A DNA stretch of 37,072 nt from an uncultured Rhodanobacteraceae bacterium (GCA_937928755.1 CALEZI010000094.1:1-37072), one strand, 5' to 3'; positions 1 through 8,912 are shown, counted from the first letter of the stretch. A program made the numbers and translations. Notes: generated by a model from the sequence alone, not told the origin.

Positions 1-389
1 CGCCTCGCAACGAAGATAAATAGTGATGCGAATTAATGGCAAACCACACTAGTGTAGTGCGGCATAAGTCACTGCCTTTTGTTTCCGATGCATTTTGGCC
101 CGAGGCTCGGCGAGAGGAGGAGCCACAGCTTGCAGCGTCTTGCGGCAAAGCAGCGACTAAAGAGAGAAGATTCGCGTCCGGACGCGCGTGGCCAGCGGGC
201 GTTGATCGATCTGGCGACGATGCATTTCGAGTTGCGTCGCAAGGGCAAGCTGCTGATGGACCCTGACGGAACGAAATCGCGTGAGACGGAACCAGGCACA
301 GTCGCGCCAGGCCAGGCGATGCTCCCTAGACCGAAACCGGCTGGCGACACGCTACCATTCAGTCCTCGGCAAACCGCTTGATACGAACC
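1..389. other. Gene-free leader upstream of gpmI
   Basis: No recognisable gene, RNA or repeat was seen in this stretch. Short open frames exist on both strands, but none has a recognisable domain or a convincing ribosome binding site. The first 60 bases are more AT-rich than the rest and could hold promoter sequence. The gpmI ORF opens with a TTG at 378, but the ATG at 390 gives the usual family N-terminus. Confidence 0.5.
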
Positions 390-1919
390 ATGCGCCCAAA
401 ACCGATCCTGCTCCTGATTCTTGACGGCTGGGGCCATGCCGAGGCTGCGGCGGACAACGCCATTTCCCAGGCGTTGTGCCCGAACTGGCGGCGCATCAGC
501 CGGCAGTGGCCAAGCACGCTGATCCGCACCGATGGTCTGGCTGTCGGCCTGCCCGACGGCCAGATGGGCAATTCCGAAGTCGGCCACATGAACCTTGGGG
601 CGGGCCGCATCGTCTACCAGGACCTGACGCGGGTCGACGCAGCGATTGCCGACGGCAGTTTTGCCAGCAATCCGACGCTCACCAACATTGCTCGAGCGGT
701 TGCCGCCGACGGGCGCACGCTGCACGTCATGGGCTTGCTGTCACCGGGCGGGGTGCACAGCCACGAAGACCAGATCTTCGCAATGATCGATCTGGCCGCG
801 GGTTGCGGCGCGCGGATTGCCGTGCACGCCTTTCTCGACGGGCGCGATACGCCGCCGCGCAGTGCCGAGGCCTCGTTGCAGCGGCTGATCGAGGTGTGCG
901 GCCGGCATCCTGACGCGCGCGTTGCCAGTGTCGGCGGACGCTATTTCGGCATGGATCGCGATCAACGTTGGGACCGCGTCGAGCGCGCCTGGCGCGCGAT
1001 CGTCGATGCCGACGCGGTATTCGATGACGCCGACGCCGCCAGCGCCCTGGCGGCAGCCTACGCGCGTGGCGAGAACGACGAGTTCGTGCAGCCGACCACC
1101 ATCGCCGGCGGCTGCGCCATCGCCGATGGCGACGCCGTGGTGTTCATGAACTTCCGCGCCGACCGCGCGCGGCAGATCACCCGCGCTTTCATCGACGATC
1201 AACTTCACGGCTTCGTCCGGCGGCATCGTCCGCGACTGCTGAACTTCGTCAGCCTCACCGAGTACGCGACCGATCTGGCCACTTCGGTGGCTTTTCCGCC
1301 GCAGAGCATGGAGCACACACTGCCGCAGGTGCTTGCGGCAGCGGGCCTGACCCAATTGCGCATCGCCGAGACCGAGAAGTACGCCCACGTCACCTTCTTC
1401 TTCAGCGGCGGACGCGAGACGCCTTGCGTCGGCGAGGAACGTATCCTGGTGCCCTCGCCGCGCGTCGCGACCTACGATCTGCAGCCGGAAATGAGTTGCC
1501 CCGAGGTCACCCGACAGTTGGTTGCGGCGATTGCCGGCCAGCAGTTCGACTTCATCGTCTGCAACATCGCCAATCCTGACATGGTCGGCCATACCGGCAT
1601 CCTCAGCGCGGCGATCCAGGCGGTCGAGGCGGTGGACGTCGCGCTCGGCACACTCGAAGCGGCGATTCTCGCGGCGGGGGGCGAAATGTTGATTTGTGCC
1701 GACCATGGCAACCTGGAGGACATGTGGGACGAGGCCAACGGCCAGCCGAACACCCAGCATTCGGTGAATCCGGTGCCGCTGGTCTACATCGGGCGACCGG
1801 CGCGCCTGCAGGCAGGTGGCTCGTTGCGCGATATCGCGCCGACCGTACTCGCGCTGATGGACCTGCCGCAACCGGGCGAGATGACGGGCCGTTCGCTGGT
1901 CGAGCTGGTCGACGCCTGA
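390..1919 (+). CDS. gpmI: 2,3-bisphosphoglycerate-independent phosphoglycerate mutase
   Basis: Interconverts 3- and 2-phosphoglycerate in cytosolic glycolysis and gluconeogenesis, using manganese and a phosphoserine intermediate. The 509-residue product has the normal family length. The N-terminus reads ILLLILDGWG, with metal-ligand Asp12. GNSEVGHMNLGAGR follows, with Ser62 at the position of the phosphorylated serine of the family. Later motifs include FLDGRDTPP, MNFRADRARQ, EKYAHVTFFF and CADHGNLEDM, which carry further metal and substrate ligands. The ATG at 390 was chosen because it places the catalytic serine at residue 62; a TTG twelve bases upstream would only add four residues. The envC-like gene starts three bases after the stop, so the two are probably cotranscribed. 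The gpmI-envC-ctpA order is common in gammaproteobacteria. Confidence 0.97.
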   Translation: MRPKPILLLILDGWGHAEAAADNAISQALCPNWRRISRQWPSTLIRTDGLAVGLPDGQMGNSEVGHMNLGAGRIVYQDLTRVDAAIADGSFASNPTLTNIARAVAADGRTLHVMGLLSPGGVHSHEDQIFAMIDLAAGCGARIAVHAFLDGRDTPPRSAEASLQRLIEVCGRHPDARVASVGGRYFGMDRDQRWDRVERAWRAIVDADAVFDDADAASALAAAYARGENDEFVQPTTIAGGCAIADGDAVVFMNFRADRARQITRAFIDDQLHGFVRRHRPRLLNFVSLTEYATDLATSVAFPPQSMEHTLPQVLAAAGLTQLRIAETEKYAHVTFFFSGGRETPCVGEERILVPSPRVATYDLQPEMSCPEVTRQLVAAIAGQQFDFIVCNIANPDMVGHTGILSAAIQAVEAVDVALGTLEAAILAAGGEMLICADHGNLEDMWDEANGQPNTQHSVNPVPLVYIGRPARLQAGGSLRDIAPTVLALMDLPQPGEMTGRSLVELVDA

Positions 1920-1922
1920 TCC

Positions 1923-3065
1923 ATGCGCCTCCTGGTCCTGCTCTTGCTGCTGTTCCCGGCGCTGCTGCCAGGGCAGGCATTGCCGGGCGCGAGCGACGAG
2001 GCCAGCCTGGTCGAACGCCTGGCTCAGGTCCGCGAACAGTTGGCCGCCGCCGAAACCGAGCGCGCCCGGCGTGCCGACGCGGTCAATACATCGCTCGGCG
2101 AACTGGCGAAGATCGAGCGCCAGATCGCCCAGCGCAACCGTACGCTGCGGCAACTCGCCGAGGAAGCTGCCGCCGGCGAGGCGCGATTGCTGGCGCTGCA
2201 TGCCGAACGCGCGCGCCAGGAAACCGAGCTGTCCGGCGAAAAGGAATCGCTGGCAGCGCTGATGCGCTCGACCTACGCGCTGGGCCGGCTGGACACGCTG
2301 AAGCTGGTGCTGGCGCAAGACCAACTGGCCGATACCGGCCGTTTGCTGGCTTACCAGGCTCAGTTGCAGCGAGTGCGCCTGAGTCGCATCGACCATGTGC
2401 GGGAGCTGCTGCGCTCGCTGCAAGCGCTGCAGACCGAGACCGCCGCGGCCCAGCTTGCGCTCGAACAGGTGCGCCTGGCTGAGGCGGAGAATCTCGCGGC
2501 GCTGGAGGCCGAAAGGCGCGAGCGCCGGGGCATTCTAAAGCAGCTCGAACTGGCCCTGGCCAAGGTTGAGGCGCGCGTGGAAGCGCTCGATCAGGACCGC
2601 AGCGATATCGAGGGTCTGCTGGCGCAACTACGCGACGTCATCGGCGACGTGCCGTCGCTGCTGCCGGGAGATCGACCGTTTGCCGAACTCAAGGGAAGCT
2701 TGCCGCGACCTCTGGACGGCAAGATTCTGCTCGCTTTCGGCCAGGTCTACTCGGGTCGCGCAAGTGCCGGCGTGCGCATCGAGGCCAGCCGTGGCGCGCA
2801 GGTCCGCGCAATCGCGCGCGGGCGCGTCGCCTTCGCCGACTGGATGCGCGGCTACGGCTTGTTGCTGATTCTCGACCACGGCGACGGCTACATGAGCCTT
2901 TACGGCCGCTGCGAATCGTTGCTGGCGAGCGAGGGCGAGTGGGTCGAGGCCGGCAATCCACTGGCACTGGCGGGCGATTCCGGCGCCGCCAGCGAGATTG
3001 CCCTGTACTTCGAACTGCGCTACCACGGCCAGGCGCTGGATCCGGCGGCATGGTGGCAGCAGTAG
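1923..3065 (+). CDS. envC: EnvC-like murein hydrolase activator (coiled coil plus degenerate LytM domain)
   Basis: A 380-residue exported protein. Residues 1 to about 22 form a Leu-rich signal peptide with a cut near PGQA/LPGA. Residues about 25 to 250 are a long Ala/Glu/Arg/Leu-rich coiled coil. Residues about 265 to 375 form an M23/LytM fold (GKILLAFGQVYSG, GLLLILDHGDGYMSLYGR, YFELRYHGQALDPAAWW). The zinc-binding residues of active M23 peptidases are missing: the first His-x-Gly-x-Asp site reads SAGVRIEA, and the usual HLHFE reads ALYFELR. It is therefore probably not a hydrolase itself but, like EnvC, an activator of periplasmic amidases at division. It starts three bases after gpmI and is followed by a repeat pair and ctpA. 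Confidence 0.88.
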   Translation: MRLLVLLLLLFPALLPGQALPGASDEASLVERLAQVREQLAAAETERARRADAVNTSLGELAKIERQIAQRNRTLRQLAEEAAAGEARLLALHAERARQETELSGEKESLAALMRSTYALGRLDTLKLVLAQDQLADTGRLLAYQAQLQRVRLSRIDHVRELLRSLQALQTETAAAQLALEQVRLAEAENLAALEAERRERRGILKQLELALAKVEARVEALDQDRSDIEGLLAQLRDVIGDVPSLLPGDRPFAELKGSLPRPLDGKILLAFGQVYSGRASAGVRIEASRGAQVRAIARGRVAFADWMRGYGLLLILDHGDGYMSLYGRCESLLASEGEWVEAGNPLALAGDSGAASEIALYFELRYHGQALDPAAWWQQ

Positions 3066-3072
3066 TGTTCTT

Positions 3073-3142
3073 GATGGTCCAGACTTGTCTGGACGCTACT
3101 TGCGGATCAGGATCAACAGCGTCCAGACAAGTCTGGACCCAC
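3073..3142. repeat. Inverted pair of GTCCAGAC palindromes (family A, locus 1)
   Basis: Two copies of an 18-base palindrome with 8-base arms and a TT/AA centre: GTCCAGACTTGTCTGGAC at 3077-3094 and its reverse form at 3121-3138, which ends in CCAC (GTGG read on the other strand). The left copy has GATG instead of GTGG at its head. The pair lies between envC and ctpA in the same transcription direction, so a read-through RNA could fold into two hairpins or one long one. Confidence 0.9.
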
Positions 3143-3255
3143 AAGAGCATTTCGGAACATCGCTTTCGGCGGCTCGAACGCCTCCCCACAAACCCCTTTC
3201 ATTTCGCGGCCAGCTCGCCAAATATGCGACTCTCGTCCTCAGCCTTGGCCACGTC

Positions 3256-4629
3256 ATGACCACCAGGCATCTCGTACTCGGCATCGTCGCCGTGCTGGCG
3301 TTGTCGTCGTCGCCGGCGTCGGCGGACGACCCTCCGGCTGCCGCCGCATCGCCAGCGTCCACGGCGCCTGCGGCAGCTTCGGAAGACGAGGTCAGCGTCG
3401 AGGACATTCGCGTGTTCACCGCCGTGTTCCGCGAGGTGCAGCGCTCTTACGTCGAGCCGGTCAGCGCCAACCAGTTGATGAAGGCAGCGATCCGCGGACT
3501 GCTGCTCGACCTCGACCCGCACAGCGCGTACTTGAAGAAGACCGATCTGCAGGCGCTCACCGACGACACCAGCGGGCGCTACGGCGGCCTTGGGCTGGAA
3601 GTGCAGGTGCGCGCCGGTGCGCTCACCGTGATCGCGCCGATCGACGATACGCCAGCGGCGCGCGCCGGCATCCAGCCGGGCGACGTCATCAGCCGCATCG
3701 ATGGCATTCCGGTGGAGAGTGAGAATGCCGACGTGGCGATCGACCGCATGCGCGGCGAGGCCGGCAGCAGCGTGAAGTTGACCATCATTCGCGCCGGCCA
3801 GCCTGCCTTCGACCTGTCGCTGGTGCGCGAGGTGATCGACGTCACGGCAGTGCGCGGGCGCCTGTTGGCGCCGGGATTCGGATATGTGCGCGTCGCCGCC
3901 TTCCAGACCAACACCGCAGAGGAAGTCGCCAAGCGCATCGCGGCTCTGATCAAACCGGGTCAGCCGCTGGATGGTCTGGTGCTCGATCTGCGCAGCAATC
4001 CGGGCGGTCTGCTGGATGCAGCGGTCGATGTCAGCGATCTGTTTCTGGACTCCGGACCCATCGTCAGCACGCGCGGGCGAGTGCCGCTGGCGAGTGCGCA
4101 ATTCGACGCCGTTGCCGGCGATGTGCTGCTCGGTGCGCCGCTGGTGGTGCTGGTCGACGGCGGATCGGCCTCGGCCAGCGAGATCGTCGCCGGCGCCCTG
4201 CAGGACCGCCGGCGCGCGCTGATCCTCGGCCAGCGCACCTTCGGCAAGGGCTCGGTACAGTCGGTGCTGCCGTTGGCCAGCGGCGAGGCGATCAAGCTGA
4301 CCACGGCCTTGTACTACACGCCCTCCGGGCGCTCGATCCAGGCCGAAGGCATCGAGCCCGACGTCGTGCTGCAACCCGCAGAACTGCGCCCGCTCGGAGC
4401 CGGCGACCGACCGGTGACAGAAGCCGATCTGCCCGGGCATCTCGGCAACGACAACGGCAAACCAGCGGCGACGCCATCCGCCTCAGCAGCGAACACGCTG
4501 GACGAATCCAGCTCGCGGGATTTCGTGCTGACCGAGGCGCTCAATATCCTGCGCGCGCTGGCACGCTGGAATCCGCCGGCAGCGTCGCCTGGCACTGCAG
4601 CCGCAGCGGCGACACCCGAAACACGCTGA
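3256..4629 (+). CDS. ctpA: Carboxyl-terminal processing peptidase (S41 family, CtpA-like)
   Basis: A periplasmic serine protease of the C-terminal processing family. The 457-residue product has a signal peptide (residues 1 to about 23, ending SPASA), an Ala/Pro/Ser-rich linker and an N-terminal helical segment. A PDZ domain covers about 110 to 190 (GGLGLEVQV, ARAGIQPGDVISRIDG), and the S41 core runs from about 195 to 390. In GGSASASEI and TFGKGSVQ, Ser306, Lys331 and Gln335 have the spacing of the Ser-Lys-Gln catalytic triad of CtpB-type enzymes. The open frame extends upstream to 2998, but that extension overlaps envC and crosses the repeat pair. The ATG at 3256 is directly followed by a normal signal peptide, so it is preferred. 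In Pseudomonas, CtpA degrades cell-wall hydrolases, which fits the EnvC-like neighbour. Confidence 0.93.
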   Translation: MTTRHLVLGIVAVLALSSSPASADDPPAAAASPASTAPAAASEDEVSVEDIRVFTAVFREVQRSYVEPVSANQLMKAAIRGLLLDLDPHSAYLKKTDLQALTDDTSGRYGGLGLEVQVRAGALTVIAPIDDTPAARAGIQPGDVISRIDGIPVESENADVAIDRMRGEAGSSVKLTIIRAGQPAFDLSLVREVIDVTAVRGRLLAPGFGYVRVAAFQTNTAEEVAKRIAALIKPGQPLDGLVLDLRSNPGGLLDAAVDVSDLFLDSGPIVSTRGRVPLASAQFDAVAGDVLLGAPLVVLVDGGSASASEIVAGALQDRRRALILGQRTFGKGSVQSVLPLASGEAIKLTTALYYTPSGRSIQAEGIEPDVVLQPAELRPLGAGDRPVTEADLPGHLGNDNGKPAATPSASAANTLDESSSRDFVLTEALNILRALARWNPPAASPGTAAAAATPETR

Positions 4630-4677
4630 CCACAAACGCGCCGTTTGCGCCCACAGAAGCTGAGCAACTGCAGAAGC

Positions 4678-4927
4678 GTCCAGACAAGTCTGGACCTCCA
4701 GAAGCTGAAGCAGCTGCAGAAGCCGGTGCATGCAGCACTGCTTCTGTGGGTCCAGACTTGTCTGGACGCTGTGGCTTCGCTCCAGGGAGAAGCGTCCAGA
4801 CAAGTCTGGACCTACAGAAGCTGAAGCAGGTGCAGAGGCCGGTGCATGCACGACTGCTTTTGTGGGTCCAGACTTGTCTGGACGCTGCGGCTTCGCTCCA
4901 GGGAGAGGCGTCCAGACGAGTCTGGAC
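4678..4927. repeat. Family A palindrome cluster with a 116-base tandem duplication (locus 2)
   Basis: Five copies of the GTCCAGAC-TT-GTCTGGAC palindrome in alternating orientation at 4678-4695, 4750-4767, 4794-4811, 4866-4883 and 4910-4927 (the last has one mismatch). A decayed sixth copy lies near 4945-4962. The block 4678-4793 is repeated in tandem at 4794-4909 with a handful of differences, so a two-palindrome unit was duplicated as a whole. The cluster fills the gap between the convergent genes ctpA and the DUF1820 gene and could act as a two-way terminator. No gene was seen in the rest of 4630-5064. Confidence 0.9.
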
Positions 4928-5064
4928 CGACCAGAAGCACAGAGGTCCAAACCAGTCCGGGCCCGGCGCCAGCGATCCACCTGCTTCATGGGCGGGCCTG
5001 ATTTCCCAGTCGCGGCTGACGCTCACGAGCGCCTGCGCGCGATCGACAACGACAAGGTTCGCGA

Positions 5065-5385
5065 TCAACCCCGCGGCGGCGGCGACGGCAAGGCGACCAC
5101 CTTGTCGCCACTCTGAGCGTCGCGGATTGCCGCCGGGCCGCGCGCCGCCACTTCCTCGATGCGCACGATGCTCTGCATCGGCAGATGCAGCGCTCGCGTA
5201 TCGGCGAACTCCTCGCGCAGGCGCTCCTCGGTCGGATCGACCAGCACGCCCTCGCGCGCACCGAACTCCAGATCGGTGACCACGGTGAAACCCCACAGTT
5301 CGCTGCTGCTCACGCGCCGCGCGTACAGCTCGTAAACCTTGCCGTGGTTGAGAAAGACGATCTTGTAGAGTTTGCGGGTGGCCAT
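5065..5385 (-). CDS. DUF1820 family protein
   Basis: A small cytosolic protein of 106 residues. It matches the compact DUF1820 family of gammaproteobacteria by its N-terminus (KLYKIVFLNHGKVYELYARR), the central ELWGFTVVTDLEFG and VLVDPTEERLREEF, and the end segment LHLPMQSIVRIEEV. No enzymatic motif is visible and the family function is not known to me. The C-terminal 20 residues are low-complexity and Pro/Arg-rich. It reads in the same direction as the upstream rhomboid gene, separated by 124 bases that contain a strong inverted repeat, so it probably has its own promoter. The start is the first Met and gives the usual family N-terminus. Confidence 0.85.
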   Translation of the reverse strand: MATRKLYKIVFLNHGKVYELYARRVSSSELWGFTVVTDLEFGAREGVLVDPTEERLREEFADTRALHLPMQSIVRIEEVAARGPAAIRDAQSGDKVVALPSPPPRG

Positions 5386-5426
5386 GGCTCGCAGGGGTCT
5401 GAGTTCTCAGGTAAACCGGGCAAAAC

Positions 5427-5480
5427 GTGAAACGTAAAACGTCAACTGAAGCGAGCGGTAATTGACGTTTTACGTTTTAC
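5427..5480. repeat. AT-rich inverted repeat between rhomboid and DUF1820 genes
   Basis: GTGAAACGTAAAACGTCAA at 5427-5445 pairs with TTGACGTTTTACGTTTTAC at 5462-5480, 18 of 19 bases, around a 16-base loop. It is far lower in GC than the surroundings. It lies 30 bases beyond the rhomboid stop (minus strand) and upstream of the DUF1820 gene, so it may end rhomboid transcription. It could also be a dispersed palindrome of a different class from the GTRG-headed families. Confidence 0.8.
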
Positions 5481-5509
5481 CTTTGCCTTTCACCCTTCAC
5501 CGCACTTCA

Positions 5510-6184
5510 TCACACCATGCGTGCATCGCGCCGATACAACCACGGGCGCAAGGTCAGCGCCAGAACCAGTCCGTTGACGAAACCGAAAACATGCGCCCAC
5601 CAGGCCACCGCCCCCGAGCGCGTGCCCAGGGTTTCCAGCACCTGGAACAGCAGCCAGATGCCGATCAGGTGGATCGCCGGCACCCGCACCAACTGGAAAT
5701 ACAGGCCCAGCGGCAGGATGACCCCAAGATGCGAGGTCGGGAACAGCAACACGTAGGCACCGATCAGCGCGGATACCGCACCGCTGGAACCGATGATCGG
5801 CGCGTTGGCCAGCGGCGACATCAAGGCCGTGAACAGATTTGCGGCAGCGCCGGCAACCAGGAACAGGATGAGCGTGCGCCAGGAGCCCAGGGTTCGCTCG
5901 ACGCCGGCGCCGAACAATCCGAGAAACAACAGGTTGCCGAACAGATGGGTCCAGTCGGCGTGCACGAACAAGGCGCTGACCAGGCGCAACCCGGGACCAC
6001 CCATCAGCGCGCTGAAATCGAAGCGCAGTTCCGCGGGCACCGTCCCCCAGCTCTGCAGCAGGGCATAGCGCTCGTTCGGCGCCATCAGCGCCTGCCAGAC
6101 GGCAATCGCCAGACAGGCGGTCACCAAAGCCGGCGTGGCCCAGCGCCAGCGACGCCTGGACTTTTCGTCTACGCGAACGAACAT
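5510..6184 (-). CDS. Rhomboid-family intramembrane serine protease
   Basis: A 224-residue inner-membrane protein with about six hydrophobic helices. Rhomboid signatures appear in order: FVHADWTHLFGNLLFL near residue 75 (the oxyanion-side His and Asn), the nucleophile motif GSSGAVSALIG near residue 130, and the second catalytic His in AWWAHVFGFVNG near residue 200. It would cleave transmembrane or membrane-adjacent substrates; the substrate cannot be read from sequence. The start was set at 6184, where MFVRVDEKSRRRWRW leads straight into the first helix. A longer frame to 6274 would overlap gspB and adds a poor N-terminus. It lies 31 bases after the gspB stop, so it is plausibly in the same transcript. 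Confidence 0.9.
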   Translation of the reverse strand: MFVRVDEKSRRRWRWATPALVTACLAIAVWQALMAPNERYALLQSWGTVPAELRFDFSALMGGPGLRLVSALFVHADWTHLFGNLLFLGLFGAGVERTLGSWRTLILFLVAGAAANLFTALMSPLANAPIIGSSGAVSALIGAYVLLFPTSHLGVILPLGLYFQLVRVPAIHLIGIWLLFQVLETLGTRSGAVAWWAHVFGFVNGLVLALTLRPWLYRRDARMV

Positions 6185-6215
6185 GGTCGATTCGACGACT
6201 GGCGGCAGTTGGCGC

Positions 6216-7172
6216 TCAATAGGCCTGCCGCGGCAACAGGAACCGCTGCCCGCGGTACTCGAATACCGCACCATCCGCGACGATGTCGAGCAGGGTCAAG
6301 TCCGGCCCGGGTGCTGGCGTCTCCAGCGTGAAGCGTTTGCCGTTGAGGACGATGAAGCGTTCGCCGGGCTCCGGGCTGAACACATGCATCGACAGTTCCA
6401 GCTTGGGCATGTCCTTGCGCGTGGCATAGGGCAGTTGGAACAGCACCGGCAGGACCTCTTCGGGTTTGCTGACGGCAACCTCCGGCGCACTGGGTCCAGA
6501 AGGACCATGGTCGACCACTGCCGGCGCCATCGGCTCGATCTGCGGTATTTCGACTGGCGGCGGCTCGACTGGCGGCGGCTCGACTAGCGGCGGCTCGCTA
6601 ACCGCTGGCGCGGCAACCACTGCCGGTTCTGGCGCCGGCGGCGACACCGGCACCGGCACCGGAGCGGTCGCCGCAGTGCCAGGATCCGGCGTTGCGCTCG
6701 GCGTGTACAGCATGGCGCGCTGCGGTGTCGGCAGCCCGCCACCGGAAACCGTTCCGCCGCTGCCTGCTCCGGCAATGCCGCCAAAGACGGTTTCCCCAGT
6801 CGAGCGCAGTTGCGTGGCTTCGGACTCAGCTGCAAGGGTTTGCGCCGCCGGCGCCTGTGTTGCATCCGATTCAGGTGACGCAAACGGCGTCGGCGGCACC
6901 GCCGGCGCCAGACGCACGGCGTCCTCAGTAGCGGGGGCACCGACCCGGGCGATTGCGTTCGCGGCGCCTTCCGAGTCCTCCCCGCTACGTCCGCGCGCCA
7001 ACCAGAACCCACTTCCGGCCAGACCGGCCACCAGCAGCACGGCGCCTGCGCCGGCCACCCAGGGTGTACGTCGAACACGCCGCGGTGCGCTGAAATGCGC
7101 ATGAAGCGTGGGTGGTTGCCCACGCTTGCGCTCAGCTTCGGACTTCTTCAGCGCATCAAGGATCAACGACAT
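6216..7172 (-). CDS. gspB: Type II secretion system assembly factor GspB
   Basis: A 318-residue single-pass inner-membrane protein. It begins with the GspB hallmark MSLILDALKKSEAERKRG, then a transmembrane helix at about 37 to 57. A long Pro/Ala/Val-rich periplasmic linker follows, including degenerate 15-base tandem repeats that encode EPPPVEPPPVE (6550-6600). The C-terminal T2SSB domain lies at about 255 to 318 (MHVFSPEPGERFIVLNGKRF, LLDIVADGAVFEYRGQRFLL). With the ATPase encoded upstream it forms the GspA/GspB pair that helps insert the secretin GspD through the peptidoglycan. No gspC-N core genes are in this window. The start is the only Met before the hallmark motif. Confidence 0.9.
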   Translation of the reverse strand: MSLILDALKKSEAERKRGQPPTLHAHFSAPRRVRRTPWVAGAGAVLLVAGLAGSGFWLARGRSGEDSEGAANAIARVGAPATEDAVRLAPAVPPTPFASPESDATQAPAAQTLAAESEATQLRSTGETVFGGIAGAGSGGTVSGGGLPTPQRAMLYTPSATPDPGTAATAPVPVPVSPPAPEPAVVAAPAVSEPPLVEPPPVEPPPVEIPQIEPMAPAVVDHGPSGPSAPEVAVSKPEEVLPVLFQLPYATRKDMPKLELSMHVFSPEPGERFIVLNGKRFTLETPAPGPDLTLLDIVADGAVFEYRGQRFLLPRQAY

Positions 7173-7316
7173 ACATCAACCTCGCAGCGAAAAACCCGGA
7201 AACCTCGTGACAGCATGCCCATCGGCCAAGGCCATCAAGGCACAAAACACTGCCGCACCAAACCAGCTTCAACCCTCTCGGACAACCAGTCAGCTATCCA
7301 CAAACGCATCCGGGAA

Positions 7317-8912
7317 TCACAGGCGCGCAAGCCGCGGACCTTCCACATCGTAACTGGCCAGGGCCATTTGCGTCTCCGGACCGGCAATGCCGTCGGCGAT
7401 CAAGCCCAGACGGATCTGCAGTCGACGCAAGCGTCGCTCAAGCTCGGCATCGAAGGTCTCGCCCTCGCCAATCGGACCTTGCAGTCCCTCTTGGACCTCG
7501 GCGACCGCCAAACGTTCACGCAGCCAGATCACACCGGGGCCGCGGTCGCCGACGCGCAACGTAACCGGCACCCATTCCGGCGCGCGCCACAAGGCGCGAT
7601 AGTCTCCCAACCAGTGAAGTTCGATCAAGGACCGCGGCAGAGTTGCCGTCTCGCCGGCAACTTCGAGGCGCACGCGCTGGTCGTCCATGCCGAGCAGCAA
7701 TGCCGACACAAAACCGTTGCCGCTGCGCAAACGCAAGACCACCGGGCGGCCGAGCGCACCGAGCCGGCTCAACGGTCCGGACCCGCGCAGGCAGTTGATG
7801 CCGTCGACGACGCGCCCACCGCAGGCCGCCAGTTGCGCCAGCAAATGCGGTTCCGCCGGCCATTGCCAGAGTTCGACGAGACGTCCCCAAGTGCGAAGGT
7901 CGCCCTCGTCGGGGTTCGCCAGCAGCCGCTGCAGCAGTTGCTCCGGCGCTTCGCTCGGCGCCACTGGAGCGACCGCGGCGACCGCCTGGATGGAGGGTTC
8001 GGGCGTGCGCGGCCAGTGCCAGGCGGCCAGCGACAATGCCGCCAGAAACAGCAGCGCGGCGGCGCTGAGCCACAACTTTCGGCGACCTCGGCTGCCGCCA
8101 TGCAGGGCCTCGTCGGCGGACTCATCGACCACGCGCTCGTTGATGCTGTCCAGAGAGCGCGCATAACCGGCGACCATGGCGCGGTCGGCGATGACATTGA
8201 TCAGGCGCGGAACGCCGCCCGCGCGTTTGTGCAGTGTGCGCAGAGCCAGTCGCGTGAACGGCAAACGTTCGCTGCCGGCCACGTGCAGGCGGTGACGCAC
8301 GTAAGTTTCGGTTTCGTCGACTTCCAGTGGCGTCAGGTGGTAGCGCGCGGTGATTCGTTGCGCCAGTTGCCGCAGATCAGGGCGATCGAGCAACTCGCGC
8401 AATTCCGGTTGCCCGAGCAGGATGATCTGCATCAGCTTCTGCGTCGCGGTCTCCAGGTTGGTCAGCAGACGCACCTGCTCCAGCGACTCCACCGACAGAT
8501 TCTGCGCTTCGTCGATGATCACGACGACGCGTTCGCCTTCGGCATGCGCGTGCAACAGGAAGGCATTCAGTCGATCGGTCAGGATCTTCAGGCTGCCCTG
8601 CGCATCGGCGACATCGACGTGCAGTTCCTCGCAGATCGTTTCCAGCAGTTCGACCGGACTAAGCAAAGGATTCAGCAGCAGCGCGACGCGCGTCATGTCC
8701 GGCAACTGCTCCAGCAGCAGTCGGCACAACGTGGTCTTGCCGGTGCCGACTTCGCCGGTCAACTGCACGAAACCGCCCGATCCGCCCTGGCCAACGCCAT
8801 ACAGCAGATGCGCGAGACCATCCCGGTGGCGCTCGCTCAGGTAGACGAAGCGCGGATCGGGCGTGATCGAGAACGGCGCCTCGGAAAGGCCGTAGAAGTC
8901 TAGGTACATCAA
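7317..8912 (-). CDS. ExeA/GspA-like AAA ATPase with peptidoglycan-binding C-terminus
   Basis: A 531-residue protein. The cytosolic AAA ATPase domain covers about residues 1 to 270 (FYGLSEAPFSITPDPRFVYL, Walker A GEVGTGKTT at 53-61, Walker B VVVIIDEAQ at 129-137, and the sensor/arginine region LLGQPELRELL and GGVPRLINVIADRAM). A transmembrane helix lies at about 285 to 303. A periplasmic domain with two cysteines follows (AACGGRVVDGINCLRG), and a peptidoglycan-binding domain sits at about 455 to 525 (GDRGPGVIWLRERLA, LQIRLGLIADGIAGPET). This is the ExeA/GspA layout: an ATPase that remodels peptidoglycan for secretin assembly. It is upstream of gspB by 144 bases. The first or second Met (8912 or 8909) could be the start. 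Confidence 0.9.
   Translation of the reverse strand: MMYLDFYGLSEAPFSITPDPRFVYLSERHRDGLAHLLYGVGQGGSGGFVQLTGEVGTGKTTLCRLLLEQLPDMTRVALLLNPLLSPVELLETICEELHVDVADAQGSLKILTDRLNAFLLHAHAEGERVVVIIDEAQNLSVESLEQVRLLTNLETATQKLMQIILLGQPELRELLDRPDLRQLAQRITARYHLTPLEVDETETYVRHRLHVAGSERLPFTRLALRTLHKRAGGVPRLINVIADRAMVAGYARSLDSINERVVDESADEALHGGSRGRRKLWLSAAALLFLAALSLAAWHWPRTPEPSIQAVAAVAPVAPSEAPEQLLQRLLANPDEGDLRTWGRLVELWQWPAEPHLLAQLAACGGRVVDGINCLRGSGPLSRLGALGRPVVLRLRSGNGFVSALLLGMDDQRVRLEVAGETATLPRSLIELHWLGDYRALWRAPEWVPVTLRVGDRGPGVIWLRERLAVAEVQEGLQGPIGEGETFDAELERRLRRLQIRLGLIADGIAGPETQMALASYDVEGPRLARL

Noticed and set aside
88..381. A 97-codon plus-strand frame upstream of gpmI
   Set aside because: It is Arg-rich, has no recognisable domain and no clear ribosome binding site, and other frames are equally open in this GC-rich DNA.
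741..2423. Long minus-strand open frames opposite gpmI, envC and the CHAT gene
   Set aside because: They are shadow frames of high-GC coding sequence with no recognisable domains, and they oppose well-supported genes.
2998..3255. A longer ctpA start
   Set aside because: It overlaps envC and crosses the repeat pair; the ATG at 3256 is followed directly by a signal peptide.
4678..4927. Possible CRISPR array from regular palindromes
   Set aside because: The orientation alternates and the spacing is not regular; the repeat is a simple hairpin with a large tandem duplication.
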